A stretch of DNA of 35,774 nt from Nodosilinea foveolarum (GTDB lineage: Bacteria > Cyanobacteriota > Cyanobacteriia > Phormidesmidales > Phormidesmidaceae), in the NCBI GenBank assembly GCA_003242035.1, contig QBMC01000025.1:1-35774 (forward strand), in the 5' to 3' direction. The translations under genes were made by a program, and so were the position numbers. Shown piece by piece: positions 1 through 8,281 of the stretch (the stretch's first letter is position 1; each line of letters opens with the position of its first letter). The notes below the pieces were generated by a model. That model saw only the letters and a list, made by a program, of their open reading frames with translations, was not told where the DNA came from and made no database searches.

Positions 1-569
1 CGTTGGAGAGGTCGCAAGGTGGACTCGGTATCGGCCTGACACTGGTGCTGCGGCTGGTCGAAATGCACGGCGGCAACATTGAAGCCCGCAGTAACGGCCC
101 CGATGAAGGCAGCGAGTTCGTCGTCCGGCTGCCGGTGTTCGTCCCACCGCCACAGGAACCGCCGCCGAAAAGTGACGGGCCAAAAGCCACAGCCTTGAGC
201 GGATGTCGCATTCTGGTAGTAGACGACAACAGGGACTCGGTTGAGAGCTTGGAGATGTGGTTGCAGCTCAAGGGGAACGACATTCGCACCGCCTATGACG
301 GCCTTGAGGCCGTTGAAGTAGCGGCGGCGTTCCTCCCCGAAGTGATCCTGCTAGACATCGGACTTCCCAAACTGAACGGCTACGAAGTCGCCCGGCGTAT
401 TCGTCAGCAGCCGTGGGGCCGAGATATGATGCTCGTCGCCTTGACCGGTTGGGGGCAAGATGATGACAGACGCCTTTCGCAGGAAGCGGGGTTCAACTTT
501 CATTTCGTCAAGCCGGTGGATCTGGACGCACTTGAAAAGTGCCTGGACGAAGAGCCGCCGCCCATCTAA
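1..569 (+). CDS. Hybrid sensor histidine kinase (3' part: end of ATPase domain and receiver)
   Basis: This is the continuation of the kinase that begins at 34312; codons are in phase from base 3 onward. It holds the end of the HATPase_c domain (G2 box GGLGIGL, then LRLVEMHGG), a proline-rich linker (VPPPQEPPPK) and a CheY-like receiver domain. The receiver shows the acidic pair in LVVDDN, phospho-acceptor aspartate in LLDIGLP (about D588 of the whole protein), threonine in ALTGW and lysine in FVKPVD. It is therefore a complete hybrid kinase in which phosphate can pass from H302 to the attached receiver. No separate regulator or output gene follows; the next 500 bases have no convincing gene. 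The stop is TAA at 567-569. Confidence 0.9.
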   Translation, partial: LERSQGGLGIGLTLVLRLVEMHGGNIEARSNGPDEGSEFVVRLPVFVPPPQEPPPKSDGPKATALSGCRILVVDDNRDSVESLEMWLQLKGNDIRTAYDGLEAVEVAAAFLPEVILLDIGLPKLNGYEVARRIRQQPWGRDMMLVALTGWGQDDDRRLSQEAGFNFHFVKPVDLDALEKCLDEEPPPI

Positions 570-665
570 AAACTCACCGGACGCGCGATCTCCGTCATGA
601 TGACTATGCTGAAAAGCTGCGCTGGTCTGTCGAGGCGATTCAGGAATACAATGCAGACCGATACT

Positions 666-915
666 GGCCTTTGAGTAGTTTTGGAACAGTAACGTACGCT
701 AAGGCTGAAAACATTGATATATAAATGCTTCAGAGATAGTTTTTTGAACTACTTTGGACGCATCTTTCTGTACCAGTTAGACCTTGCCCTAATTGATACA
801 GGGAAACACAACGGTATATCAAGGGTTTCAGCTCCTTTCTCTCAGAGGGGTTTAATTGGTACAGCAAGCCGAAGGTGCTTAGCGTACGTTACTGTTCCGA
901 TGATACTCGTACCCC
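666..915. mobile_element. Tn3-type miniature inverted-repeat element (TIME-like), no gene
   Basis: The ends are inverted 38-bp sequences at 666-703 and 878-915. The inner 21 bp (683-703 versus 878-898) match perfectly and finish in ACGCTAAG, and the right end read inward starts GGGG. Length 38, GGGG at the tip and TAAG at the inner edge are the classic marks of Tn3-family terminal repeats. The left end starts GGCC and its outer 17 bases are only partly alike. The 250-bp size fits the non-autonomous elements called TIMEs. No 5-bp target duplication is seen (ATACT versus GTAAT), so it is old, recombined, or a fusion of two ends. The whole stretch 570-1072 otherwise shows no supportable gene. 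Confidence 0.6.
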
Positions 916-1072
916 GTAATCGACATTTTCATCTCAGTTCAAAACAAAAGCATTCGGATTTCGTACCGCTTGCAGAATGTGTCTACTCCCGTCTGATAGT
1001 TAGTACGGAGACTCACTATAGTGTCCAAATCGTTGACGCTTCTCTCTATGCCACAAGCAGGAAAAACAATCG

Positions 1073-2875
1073 ATGCCTCTTTCTTCACGGTTCGGGTTTG
1101 GTTTGGCTTTGAGCCTCATCGCTGGAGCAGGCGCAACCATAGGAGCGCTGAATCCAGCGATCGCGCAACAACAAACGTTCAGCGACGTTTCCAACGAGCA
1201 GTTCTACGCCCCATATATCAACCGCCTTTCTTCCCTAGAAATTATCAAAGGCTTTCCTGACGGTACGTTTCATCCTAACGAGCCGATTACGCGATCGCAG
1301 TTTGCTGCGATTCTTCGTCAGGCATCCTTTTCACAGGGGGGGCGCACCTCTGCTCAGTCTTTTTCAGATGTTCCGGCTAACTACTGGGCGGCGGATGCGA
1401 TTGGGGCAGCTCGGGCCAATGGGTTTCTCTCGGGATATCCTGGTAATCAATTCAAGCCAGAACAGAAGATTACTCGCGCAGAAGTGTTGGTCTCACTGGC
1501 TAATGGACTGAAGTATTCGGGTGGCTCTCCAACCAATCTCACTTACTATCGAGATGCCAATGAGGTGCCGACCTATGCGCGTAGTGCGATCGCCGCCGCA
1601 GATATTGCCAAGCTAACGAACATCAGCGGTTTCCCGAGTGCAAAGAACCCGCTCGATTTAAACCATCTGTACCCTAACCGGGCCGCCACCCGCGCTGAGG
1701 TAGCTGCTTTTATAACGCAGGTATTCACTAATCGAGGCTCTTTTCCACCTGTTCCTTCGCTGGCTTCAGAATGGCCCAGAGATCCGGTGGCGACGCTGGC
1801 GGTAAGTGCTTCGCAGGTGGGTGTTAGTGATAACGGGCAGCGAGTAGTAACCCTTTCTGATGATGGTCAGACGATTCAGGTATGGGATACAAAAACGGGT
1901 GAATCTGTTGCAAAGGTTTATCGAGATAATGGGCGCACTCATTTCGACTCTGTAGCGATTAGTGCCGATGGCTCGCGGTTTGCGGCGATTGCCCAAACTG
2001 CGCCCGTACTGACGCATCTAGAAGCGTACATGTGGAATGTGCAAACAGGAGAAGAAGGCGGCTGGTCTCAGTCGCTGGGCTATCTGCTGGGCGATAGCAA
2101 GGGCGTCATTATTGATACTACGGCAAAGGTTGCTTTTTCTCCCGATGGTCGTACCTTGTTGACTAAAGTTAGCCCAGATTCTAGTTCTAAAGACCCAGAT
2201 CCTGGTTCTAAAGGGCCTGCGAAAAACGAAATTCGCCTGCTTAATTCAGCTACTGGCGAAGTTGTTCAAACATTTGAGATGTCCGACGATCCGGGCGATC
2301 GCGATATTCGACAGTTCGACTTTAGCCCAGATGGCACCCTGCTAGCGGGCGCTGGCTATATGCCTAGCCCAAATATGCCGCCTTGGAACGGAAAGGACTA
2401 TGGCGAGTCTATTGATGTTTGGCGACTGAGCGATGGCAAACGTTTAAGTACGCTCTCTAATTGGAACTTACTCTCTACAGGTAATCCTTTTCTGTCGGTT
2501 CCCGAGACTTTGCCGGACTACGGGGGGTTTGTGTGGATGGGCTTTTTGCCAGATAACCGAGTGAGCGTAGTGACGCAGGAACAAGCTAGTCAGCAGCGCA
2601 ATATTTGGAACCCCCAGACAGATGAAGTTAGCCACGCTGAGGCTCCTTTTCCTAGTGACAGTGAGATCGCGCCTGATTACACCAGCCGTGACGGACAGTA
2701 CTTCTACATCAACGGCGATCCGAAGGGCGGAAAGCTCGCGAACTTTTCTACCTTGGAAGTTAGATATCTAAGCAACACGCCTGATAAAGCTGGAAGCTTC
2801 AGTGCTAATGGTAACTACTTGGCGATCGCAAACGATCGAGTTGTTCAAGTTTTTGCTAAGTCCAATCAGCCTTGA
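1073..2875 (+). CDS. S-layer homology domain protein with WD40-like propeller
   Basis: This 600-residue protein is predicted to be exported and tied to the cell envelope. A signal peptide (hydrophobic core GLALSLIAGAGATIGAL, probable cleavage after AIA at about residue 31) is followed by three SLH repeats (about 35-80, 96-140 and 155-215) with the usual motifs such as GFPDGTFHPNEPITR and GYPGNQFKPEQKITR. SLH repeats bind cell-wall polymers; in cyanobacteria they commonly occur in envelope proteins. Residues 240-595 form blades of a beta-propeller (VVTLSDDGQTIQVWD, FSPDGRTLLTKVSPD, FSPDGTLLAGAG). A short acidic repeat with SSKDPDPGSKGP lies around residue 365. It contains HIP1-like GCGATCGC sites, unlike the kinase upstream, and looks like native cyanobacterial DNA. 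It lies between two outward-facing Tn3-type ends (878-915 and 3108-3145). The start lacks a strong Shine-Dalgarno. What the propeller binds is unknown. Confidence 0.88.
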   Translation: MPLSSRFGFGLALSLIAGAGATIGALNPAIAQQQTFSDVSNEQFYAPYINRLSSLEIIKGFPDGTFHPNEPITRSQFAAILRQASFSQGGRTSAQSFSDVPANYWAADAIGAARANGFLSGYPGNQFKPEQKITRAEVLVSLANGLKYSGGSPTNLTYYRDANEVPTYARSAIAAADIAKLTNISGFPSAKNPLDLNHLYPNRAATRAEVAAFITQVFTNRGSFPPVPSLASEWPRDPVATLAVSASQVGVSDNGQRVVTLSDDGQTIQVWDTKTGESVAKVYRDNGRTHFDSVAISADGSRFAAIAQTAPVLTHLEAYMWNVQTGEEGGWSQSLGYLLGDSKGVIIDTTAKVAFSPDGRTLLTKVSPDSSSKDPDPGSKGPAKNEIRLLNSATGEVVQTFEMSDDPGDRDIRQFDFSPDGTLLAGAGYMPSPNMPPWNGKDYGESIDVWRLSDGKRLSTLSNWNLLSTGNPFLSVPETLPDYGGFVWMGFLPDNRVSVVTQEQASQQRNIWNPQTDEVSHAEAPFPSDSEIAPDYTSRDGQYFYINGDPKGGKLANFSTLEVRYLSNTPDKAGSFSANGNYLAIANDRVVQVFAKSNQP

Positions 2876-3107
2876 AAAATGTACTAAAATGATGCAACAT
2901 CATTACACTGTTTCGGCGATGACGATCGTTTAAGCTCGTCACCGTTCGCGGCCATTGAAATCTTGTTGCAGATTGCAAAGTACAGTTTTCGATCTCTTTT
3001 GGGGTACGGCCCCGACTACTGAAAAATCCAGCCATAGAGCTAGAAGTACTATGACAGCTAGATCACAAGCCTCGAATTTTGGTCGGCTCACAAAAAGTAC
3101 TAACTAA

Positions 3108-3145
3108 GGGGTACGAGGAGTATCCGTACAGAAAGGATCGCTAAG
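3108..3145 (+). repeat. Solitary 38-bp Tn3-family terminal inverted repeat
   Basis: The sequence begins GGGGTACGAG at 3108 and ends ATCGCTAAG at 3145, exactly 38 bp. It resembles the right end at 878-915 when that is read inward (GGGGTACGAG at the tip, ACAG in the middle, CGCTAAG at the inner edge). Its orientation places element DNA to the right, directly before the truncated HTH gene at 3195. No matching partner facing it was found downstream. The 2876-3194 interval otherwise has no gene; it includes a small inverted repeat ATGATG/CATCAT near 2889. Confidence 0.6.
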
Positions 3146-3194
3146 CCGTCCAGTTTCCTGGACAAAGTTGGAATAGGCCGATAGACTCTGGGGT

Positions 3195-3485
3195 ATGGAA
3201 TCACCAGAACGTCTGAGACAAAAGGGTTTGCAAGAAAAACGGGTGACCAATCGATTGGGGTGGGCTCAAACCCGTCTCGAAGCAGCTGAAGGAGAACGCA
3301 TCTGGGCGATCGCATCGGCCCATGCTCAAGGCTTGTCAATTCGCAAGATTGCCACGGCGACAACTTTGAGTTCGAGCCGAGTCCATCATGGGGATTTTTG
3401 CATGTGCGCCGAGCTTTGCTCGGCGCACATGCAAAAATCCCCATTTTCTACCCGAAAAACGGCGATCGCAGTCAGCTTAAACTAA
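3195..3485 (+). pseudogene. Truncated HTH DNA-binding protein
   Basis: About the first 64 codons look like a real gene: MESPERLRQKGLQEK, LGWAQTRLEAAEGER, then AQGLSIRKIATATTLSSSRVH, a helix-turn-helix of the Hin/resolvase C-terminal type (SIRKIA...LSSSRVH). Short cyanobacterial proteins of this look are widespread. After RVHH the frame runs straight into a perfect 27-bp hairpin (3388-3444), so the remaining residues are an artefact of that insertion and the native C-terminus is missing. It lies just inside the solitary Tn3-type end at 3108, which suggests it was cargo or an accessory gene of a decayed transposon. Family function is not known; DNA binding is inferred from the HTH alone. Confidence 0.6.
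3388..3444. repeat. Perfect 27-bp inverted repeat with 3-nt loop
   Basis: Arms 3388-3414 and 3418-3444 are exactly complementary, separated only by TTT. The outer part is ATGGGGATTTTTGCATG and the inner part GTGCGCCGAGC. The hairpin replaces the 3' end of the HTH gene. There is no long T run after it, so it is not a typical intrinsic terminator. It may be a mobile palindrome, a hairpin left by a resolved element end, or an assembled fold-back. Confidence 0.85.
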
Positions 3486-3509
3486 ACGTAGCTGTAAACG
3501 AACGAAGCT

Positions 3510-4316
3510 ATGACGCAAGCTTAGAAACCACAGAAAGCAGGGTATGCAAAGAGTCTTGAGCAGAAGAGTACTTGGTATTCCCCTGTTTCACAGGTTTACT
3601 ACGATGCCAGACCAGCGTATCCAGTACAGTATGTGAAGCAGGCTGCTATGATAGCTCGGCTGTCATCAGAGTCTTCAATATTAGAGATAGGATGTGGCCC
3701 TGGGAATGCAACAGTAGCCTTTGCTCAACTCGGCTATGCAATGACCTGCCTCGATCCAAATCAGGAGTTCTGTGAGCTTGTGCGCAGCAACTGTATGGAC
3801 TATCCAAAAGTTGAAGTACATCAAACTTCGTTCGAGCAGTGGAACCCGGATATAGTCAAGCCTTACGATGCGGTTCTAGCTGCTAATGCTTTCCACTGGA
3901 TAGCTCCAGAGGTTAAATATGCTAAAGCATTCGAGATGTTGAAAGAAGACGGACACTTAGTACTGTTATGGAACCTGACGCCTGAACCGGATTATGAGGT
4001 TTATAAACATCTTGAGGCGGTATACGCAGAACATGCGCCCTCATTGGTACGGTATGAGGGTAAAGCAGTCCAGGCTGAGATTCTGGAGAAGTTCGAGCAG
4101 GAGACCTTAGATTCCGGCTATTTTGAGAAACCCGTGATCGCACAAACGACTTCCACCGTCACATACACAGTAGATGACTTTCTTATTCTTCTAAGTACTC
4201 TGCGCAGGATAGAGCCTAAGAAAAAAGAAGCTCTGTTCAGAGGTGTTAGAGAACGGCTTTCAGAACGAATTACTCTTTCGTTTCTATCAGAAGTGCAGGT
4301 CGCACGCAGGATATGA
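3510..4316 (+). pseudogene. Class I SAM-dependent methyltransferase, damaged 5' end
   Basis: The body is a Rossmann-fold methyltransferase. ILEIGCGPGNATVAF is motif I for S-adenosylmethionine, CLDPN the acidic loop after strand 2, and AVLAANAFHW the motif IV region. The first start that leaves an open frame is GTG 3633, but the same frame is open from 3525 and encodes typical family sequence upstream of it (STWYSPVSQVYYDARPAYP). An in-frame ATG at 3510 gives only MTQA before TAG at 3522-3524. So either a nonsense change has removed the start, or translation begins late at GTG 3633 and loses the conserved N-terminal helix. The C-terminus seems complete at 4316, followed at once by hairpins. 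Substrate unknown; relatives are generic small-molecule methyltransferases. A short product from 3633 might still fold. Confidence 0.65.
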
Positions 4317-4329
4317 GGAGATATACGCA

Positions 4330-4421
4330 AGCCTAGTTGTAGCTGCTCACCTAGCAACTAGGCTCCAAAGTGCTTTTTAGCATCCTTGGCCGTATCTTGG
4401 CCAAGGATGCTAAAAAGCACT
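4330..4421. terminator. Tandem hairpins between methyltransferase and beta-lactamase
   Basis: Two stem-loops follow the methyltransferase stop. The first has arms AGCCTAGTTG and CAACTAGGCT (about 4330-4364). The second is a perfect 23-bp inverted repeat, 4369-4391 against 4399-4421, with a 7-nt loop, reading AGTGCTTTTTAGCATCC at the outer side. The T and A runs lie within the stem rather than after it. Blocking transcription in both directions is likely; the long perfect stem might also be a mobile palindrome like that at 3388. Confidence 0.6.
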
Positions 4422-4569
4422 CTAAAACCGTACCGAAAACGAAGGTTTTTGACACTCTGCAGTAGGTCATAGCTCTGCTTCAATAGGGCGTCTATGCGTC
4501 TGGAATCTGGCCTTCTCAAGGTGTATAGAAGTAAGCTCAAAAATTTCTAGCTCATGAGGATTAACTTTA

Positions 4570-5427
4570 GTGAGACGTGTATTTTACTGGCTCGGCGCTT
4601 TAATCATTAGCAGTGTGATCGCTACTACGATTCATTCCGCTTATGCAGCAACCGAATCGACGATTGAACCCACTGCGCAGATCGCTCAACAAACGACGGC
4701 AGCAGACTTCGCACAACACTTTCAAGACCTTGACGTAAAAGGTTCGATTCTCATCTATGACCAGAATCAAGATCTTACCTACCAGTACAACCCTGAGCGC
4801 AACGCGACCCCATTTCTACCTGGCTCTACCTTCAAAATTCTCAATTCTTTGATCGCGCTAGAAACGGGCGTTATCGAGAACGATATTGCCGTTTTAACCT
4901 GGGACGGCATCGAAAGAATTGTTCCAGCCTGGAACCGTGACCTCAACATGCGGACGGCTTTCAATCTTTCAGCAGTTTGGTTCTATCAGGTGCTTGCCCG
5001 CCGCGTCGGACACGAAAGAATGCAGCAATGGGTAGCTGATGCTGGCTATGGCAACCAGACTATTGGTAATCCTGAAGAGATTGATGCTTTCTGGCTAGAG
5101 GGTGACTTGCGAACAACGCCACAAGAACAGATTCAGTTCTTACGTCAGCTATACGATAGCGATCTACCTTTCTCTGAAGAAGCAATTACTCTGGTTAAAG
5201 ACATTATGGTAGTAGAGAAAACGCCAAGCTACACTATCCGCGCTAAATCGGGCTGGGTTGGTTTTGGTGAGCCTGAACAAGAACAAATTGGTTGGTACGT
5301 AGGCTATGTAGAGCAAAACAACAACGCTTACTTCTTCGCAACTAACATCGATATTCGTAACGACGACGATCCAAAAGCGCGAGCAACGTTGACCCGGCTC
5401 TCTTTAGAAAGCTTGGGTCTCTTGTGA
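4570..5427 (+). CDS. Class D (OXA-like) beta-lactamase
   Basis: This 285-residue exported serine beta-lactamase hydrolyses beta-lactams in the periplasm. The signal sequence (LGALIISSVIATTIHSAYA, cleavage near residue 27) is followed by the class D motif set: S86-T-F-K89 (active-site serine and the lysine that is carboxylated in this class), S134-A-V136, Y160-G-N162, the FWLEGDL segment (W175) and K226-S-G228. PQEQIQFLRQL is also typical of class D. Length is normal for the class. The start is GTG 4570, chosen for GAGGA ten bases upstream; an overlapping ATG at 4554 is out of frame. It is monocistronic, preceded by two hairpins and facing a serine recombinase. Many cyanobacterial genomes carry OXA-like genes, so this may be a native intrinsic gene rather than a recent resistance acquisition. 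The spectrum cannot be told from sequence. Confidence 0.9.
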   Translation: MRRVFYWLGALIISSVIATTIHSAYAATESTIEPTAQIAQQTTAADFAQHFQDLDVKGSILIYDQNQDLTYQYNPERNATPFLPGSTFKILNSLIALETGVIENDIAVLTWDGIERIVPAWNRDLNMRTAFNLSAVWFYQVLARRVGHERMQQWVADAGYGNQTIGNPEEIDAFWLEGDLRTTPQEQIQFLRQLYDSDLPFSEEAITLVKDIMVVEKTPSYTIRAKSGWVGFGEPEQEQIGWYVGYVEQNNNAYFFATNIDIRNDDDPKARATLTRLSLESLGLL

Positions 5428-5502
5428 TCGTATAGCAAGGACTACTGGGAGCATTCGCATAAAAAGTTGCGAATTTCCTTTGTTACAAACTGGCTCGTTA
5501 CA

Positions 5503-6081
5503 TTAGACCGTCTTCTCATTGTGATCAAGCTGTGTCGCGATCTGCCGATAGTAGGTAGAACGAGAGCATCTAACTTGCTCACAGATTTGCTTTATCGTCA
5601 GCTCGCCTGCCTTAGCGAGTGCGATCGCCACCTTCACCTGGCTCTTGTCCAGTGACTTCGGACGCCCACCCATCCGGCCACGCGCACGAGCCGCAGTCAA
5701 TCCTGCCATCGTCCGTTCTCGTATCAGGTTGCGCTCGTACTCAGCCATCGCACCTATCACCGAGAAAACCATCTTCCCTGATGCGCTAGAGGTGTCGAAG
5801 CCATCCTGCACACTAGCGAAGTCTGCGCCCTGCTGCTTCAAATCTTCGACAATACTCAACAGATGACTCAGCGAGCGGCCTAAGCGGTCAAGCTTCCAGA
5901 TAACAAGTGTGTCACCTTTACGAACATGCTCCAGTGCTTTATCCAGTCCAGGGCGATCGGTCTTTGCCCCACTCACACCGTGGTCAGCAAATATCTTCTC
6001 GCAGCCCGCCTGCTTCAAAGCGTCCGTTTGAAGGTCTAAATTTTGGTCAGCCGTCGAAACTCGGGCATATCCTATCTTCAC
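5503..6081 (-). CDS. Serine recombinase (resolvase/invertase family)
   Basis: This 192-residue enzyme has the full small-resolvase layout. The catalytic domain starts MKIGYARVST with nucleophile S9 and contains VIWKLDRLGRS and the conserved YERNLIRERT helix near residues 115-125. A GRPKSLDKS linker and a C-terminal helix-turn-helix (LTIKQICEQVRCSRSTYYR) follow. Enzymes of this length resolve plasmid multimers or transposon cointegrates at res sites. The upstream DNA at 6091-6150 carries repeated TGACAC motifs that could be its site. It converges with the beta-lactamase gene. It might be the resolvase of a lost Tn3-family transposon, given the Tn3-type ends nearby, or a plasmid multimer resolvase. 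Confidence 0.9.
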   Translation of the reverse strand: MKIGYARVSTADQNLDLQTDALKQAGCEKIFADHGVSGAKTDRPGLDKALEHVRKGDTLVIWKLDRLGRSLSHLLSIVEDLKQQGADFASVQDGFDTSSASGKMVFSVIGAMAEYERNLIRERTMAGLTAARARGRMGGRPKSLDKSQVKVAIALAKAGELTIKQICEQVRCSRSTYYRQIATQLDHNEKTV

Positions 6082-6090
6082 TGTCTCAAA

Positions 6091-6150
6091 ACTCGTAAAC
6101 CGTGTTCATTTTTGACACTTTGATTGTGACACGGTTTTTGACACACAAAT
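6091..6150. promoter_or_regulatory. Possible res site / promoter of the first serine recombinase
   Basis: Just upstream of the recombinase start there are three direct TGACAC motifs (6113, 6127, 6139), each near a T run, and an inverted pair AAACCGTGT (6097-6105) / ACACGGTTT (6129-6137). Clustered inverted and direct copies next to a resolvase gene are what a res site and self-operator look like. The rest of 6150-6369 shows no gene. Confidence 0.4.
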
Positions 6151-6369
6151 ACAGCCAATAAACCGACTTTTTTGCTTTTTTGCTCAATAGTCCCAAAAAC
6201 GGTTGTTTAAAATACATTAGTACGCTCGGCGGTGCTGGTCTGTACTATATTTTCCGAGAAAATTTTGATCTTTCCTGATCGCTCAATGCGTTTACGTTGT
6301 TTCAGGCTCCGCTTTCGCCCTTATTGCACTTCGCTGCACGTTCGCTTGTACCACCCATCATAGGGACAA

Positions 6370-8193
6370 TTAATCTAAAATACTCAGGGCTTTTTGAATA
6401 CCTGTAGCTTTTGGGAAGCAACAGGTATTCCATTGATATTTATAGTGTTCGATTAAAGGTGAAACATCTATTTCAAACTCTTTCGTGTACGTATCAATCC
6501 TTCCGTCTACTACAGCTTTACATTCCAAGATCGCAGGAAGCTTCCTGTTTTGAGCGAAGAACCCAGCCAATTGAGTAGGTTCCTTGACCTTCCCTTTTCC
6601 TTTATAAGTAATCACAATCATCATGTTTTCCTTGGGATCTACTTTAAAAGACGCACCTAAAATTCCACCTTCTTTCTTATTTATTTTCTCTCTATTTTCT
6701 AAAATTAACCAGTTTTTTGTATTTTTAGTGATACGAATTTCAATATCTTTGATAAAGATATTCTGACTGCTAGCATTAAAAACAATGACATTAGTTTTAA
6801 TGAAACATTCATCAAAGCCATACCCATTACCAATACGAAAATTTATAGAACTCTCTTCCGGAGAAATTAAATTAGTCAGAGTAGTCTTTTCTTCCTTATT
6901 AGAGATATGACCTGCCTGATTACCGTGAACAGTCTCTGCAAAGCCTCCTGAAAATTGTGCGCCTCTGAAGTCATAGCTACTTCCTTGATTTAAGCTTAGA
7001 GCTTGAATTAGTTCTTGAATTAGTTCTACGCCTGTATTTTGTTCTTTGTTCATCTCCTCAGCGTTGGGACGTTTTGAAAGTATTACTTCCAAAAGATCGT
7101 CTAACTCTTCAAGTCCCAGTCCTTCTGGGCTTTCCAGCCAAACTAACAGAGCTTTTGTTCGACCTTCTTGAGGCAGAGAGTAACTTGATATGACTCCGCT
7201 GGGAGGATCAAGTGCAAAAACAACCTCCTCAAACTGAGACAAAGGTAGAGAGTTTAGCTTTTGAAGAATAGCAAGTCTTTCCCTAGAAGAAAATCTTCTT
7301 TGGGCCGCAGAACGCTGGTTATCGTTGTTTAGAACGGTCTTCTCACCTGTAGTAGACGAACTATCACCAGGAAAGTCTGAAACAGGAGGAATTGATGAAT
7401 TAGAAACAAGAAAACCTGGTCTGAACTTAGGCTTAGCTCGCTCCTGTAAGGCTGAGGTTAGTAGATTTCTAGCCTCAGCTTGCGGCTTATCTACGAGGTC
7501 TATGTAGATGAGAGTTGATAGCATTCCCTCTAAAATACAGGGTGAAACTTTGATAGGTAGAAGTTTGCGACTGGAACCAGTAGGGTCTTGCACAAAGGCT
7601 GCTGCCCACTCTGGCTGTGTATACAACGCCTTAGTGTAGTTATCCGATAGCACCATAACTGTACACTTAGTCTCTGTAGTGGCCTTCTGCATATCGAGGA
7701 TAAAGTTGCCCCCCGGTCTGAAGTCCCAAGCCTGAATAACTACGCTGTAGCCTATCTCTTCTAGAGTCCAGGCGATCCATTCAGCCCACTCAGAATCAGC
7801 ACTGTTATAACTAACAAAGAAATCTTTGAGTTCTTTATTGTCACGACTAGAAGCTGGATGTTCTGACTTTGATAGTAATCGTTGGCCTATCTGTTCGCAT
7901 TTCTCTATTAGAGATTGCGGAGCATCTTGCATATCATCAGCCTTAAATATATCGATAAGGTCAGTGGTAAGCTTACCGACGATATGGTTAGGCTCTGATG
8001 ACCAGAAACGACGTAGGCGCTTGGCCTTTGAGTTACTATCATCACTTCGGTACTGACTACTATCGATGTCCCGCTCAACGCTATCAACTATAAAGTCTCT
8101 GAAAGTTCTGTCAGAGAAGCTTAGAACGTAGCCGCCCTCCATCTTAAAGAGCTTTTCTAAATTACGTTTCTCTATAAAGCTTAAGTCAGCCAT
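6370..8193 (-). CDS. AbiJ-NTD / TIR / effector-associated-domain protein
   Basis: This is a 607-residue multidomain conflict protein. Residues 1-88 match the AbiJ N-terminal domain pattern (GGYVLSFSDRTFRDF, then SKAKRLRRFW and HIVGKLTTDLIDIF). Residues 121-250 form a TIR domain (KDFFVSYNSADSEW, GGNFILDMQKA, VMVLSDNYTKA) with the probable NADase glutamate E195 in TQPEWAAA. Residues 303-372 are an effector-associated module of the cyanobacterial kind (LAILQKLNSLPLSQFEEVV...GLGLEELDDLLEVIL). A short module with YDFRGAQFSGG at 407 recurs in the next gene. Residues 440-607 are beta-rich, without known motifs. Bacterial TIR domains commonly consume NAD+ after phage sensing, causing growth arrest. 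The gene follows the pentapeptide gene by 88 bases and is probably co-transcribed. The 3' third (6370-6900) is visibly AT-richer, suggesting a swapped C-terminal domain. No APAZ domain is present. Confidence 0.85.
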   Translation of the reverse strand: MADLSFIEKRNLEKLFKMEGGYVLSFSDRTFRDFIVDSVERDIDSSQYRSDDSNSKAKRLRRFWSSEPNHIVGKLTTDLIDIFKADDMQDAPQSLIEKCEQIGQRLLSKSEHPASSRDNKELKDFFVSYNSADSEWAEWIAWTLEEIGYSVVIQAWDFRPGGNFILDMQKATTETKCTVMVLSDNYTKALYTQPEWAAAFVQDPTGSSRKLLPIKVSPCILEGMLSTLIYIDLVDKPQAEARNLLTSALQERAKPKFRPGFLVSNSSIPPVSDFPGDSSSTTGEKTVLNNDNQRSAAQRRFSSRERLAILQKLNSLPLSQFEEVVFALDPPSGVISSYSLPQEGRTKALLVWLESPEGLGLEELDDLLEVILSKRPNAEEMNKEQNTGVELIQELIQALSLNQGSSYDFRGAQFSGGFAETVHGNQAGHISNKEEKTTLTNLISPEESSINFRIGNGYGFDECFIKTNVIVFNASSQNIFIKDIEIRITKNTKNWLILENREKINKKEGGILGASFKVDPKENMMIVITYKGKGKVKEPTQLAGFFAQNRKLPAILECKAVVDGRIDTYTKEFEIDVSPLIEHYKYQWNTCCFPKATGIQKALSILD

Positions 8194-8281
8194 CTACGGT
8201 AGTATTTGTATAAAATAAAACAGAGGAACACAGAGCTATCTGTTCCTAGAGTTTGAGTCGTTCAAGATATCTGAAGTAAGT

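Noticed and set aside
539-724. Small plus-strand ORF overlapping the end of the kinase
   Set aside because: It starts inside the kinase in another frame, has no ribosome binding site and runs into the left end of the Tn3-type miniature element.
714-1112. 132-codon ORF over the miniature element
   Set aside because: No recognisable domain; it covers the inverted-repeat element and the start of the SLH gene in another frame.
3001-3038. GGGGTACGG start resembling a third Tn3-type end
   Set aside because: The inner edge 38 bases on does not read TAAG and the middle does not match the other ends.
6370-8193. TIR-APAZ partner of the Argonaute (SPARTA)
   Set aside because: The TIR protein has AbiJ-NTD and effector-associated domains but no APAZ pattern and is far from the pAgo gene, which already has an HNH-APAZ partner.
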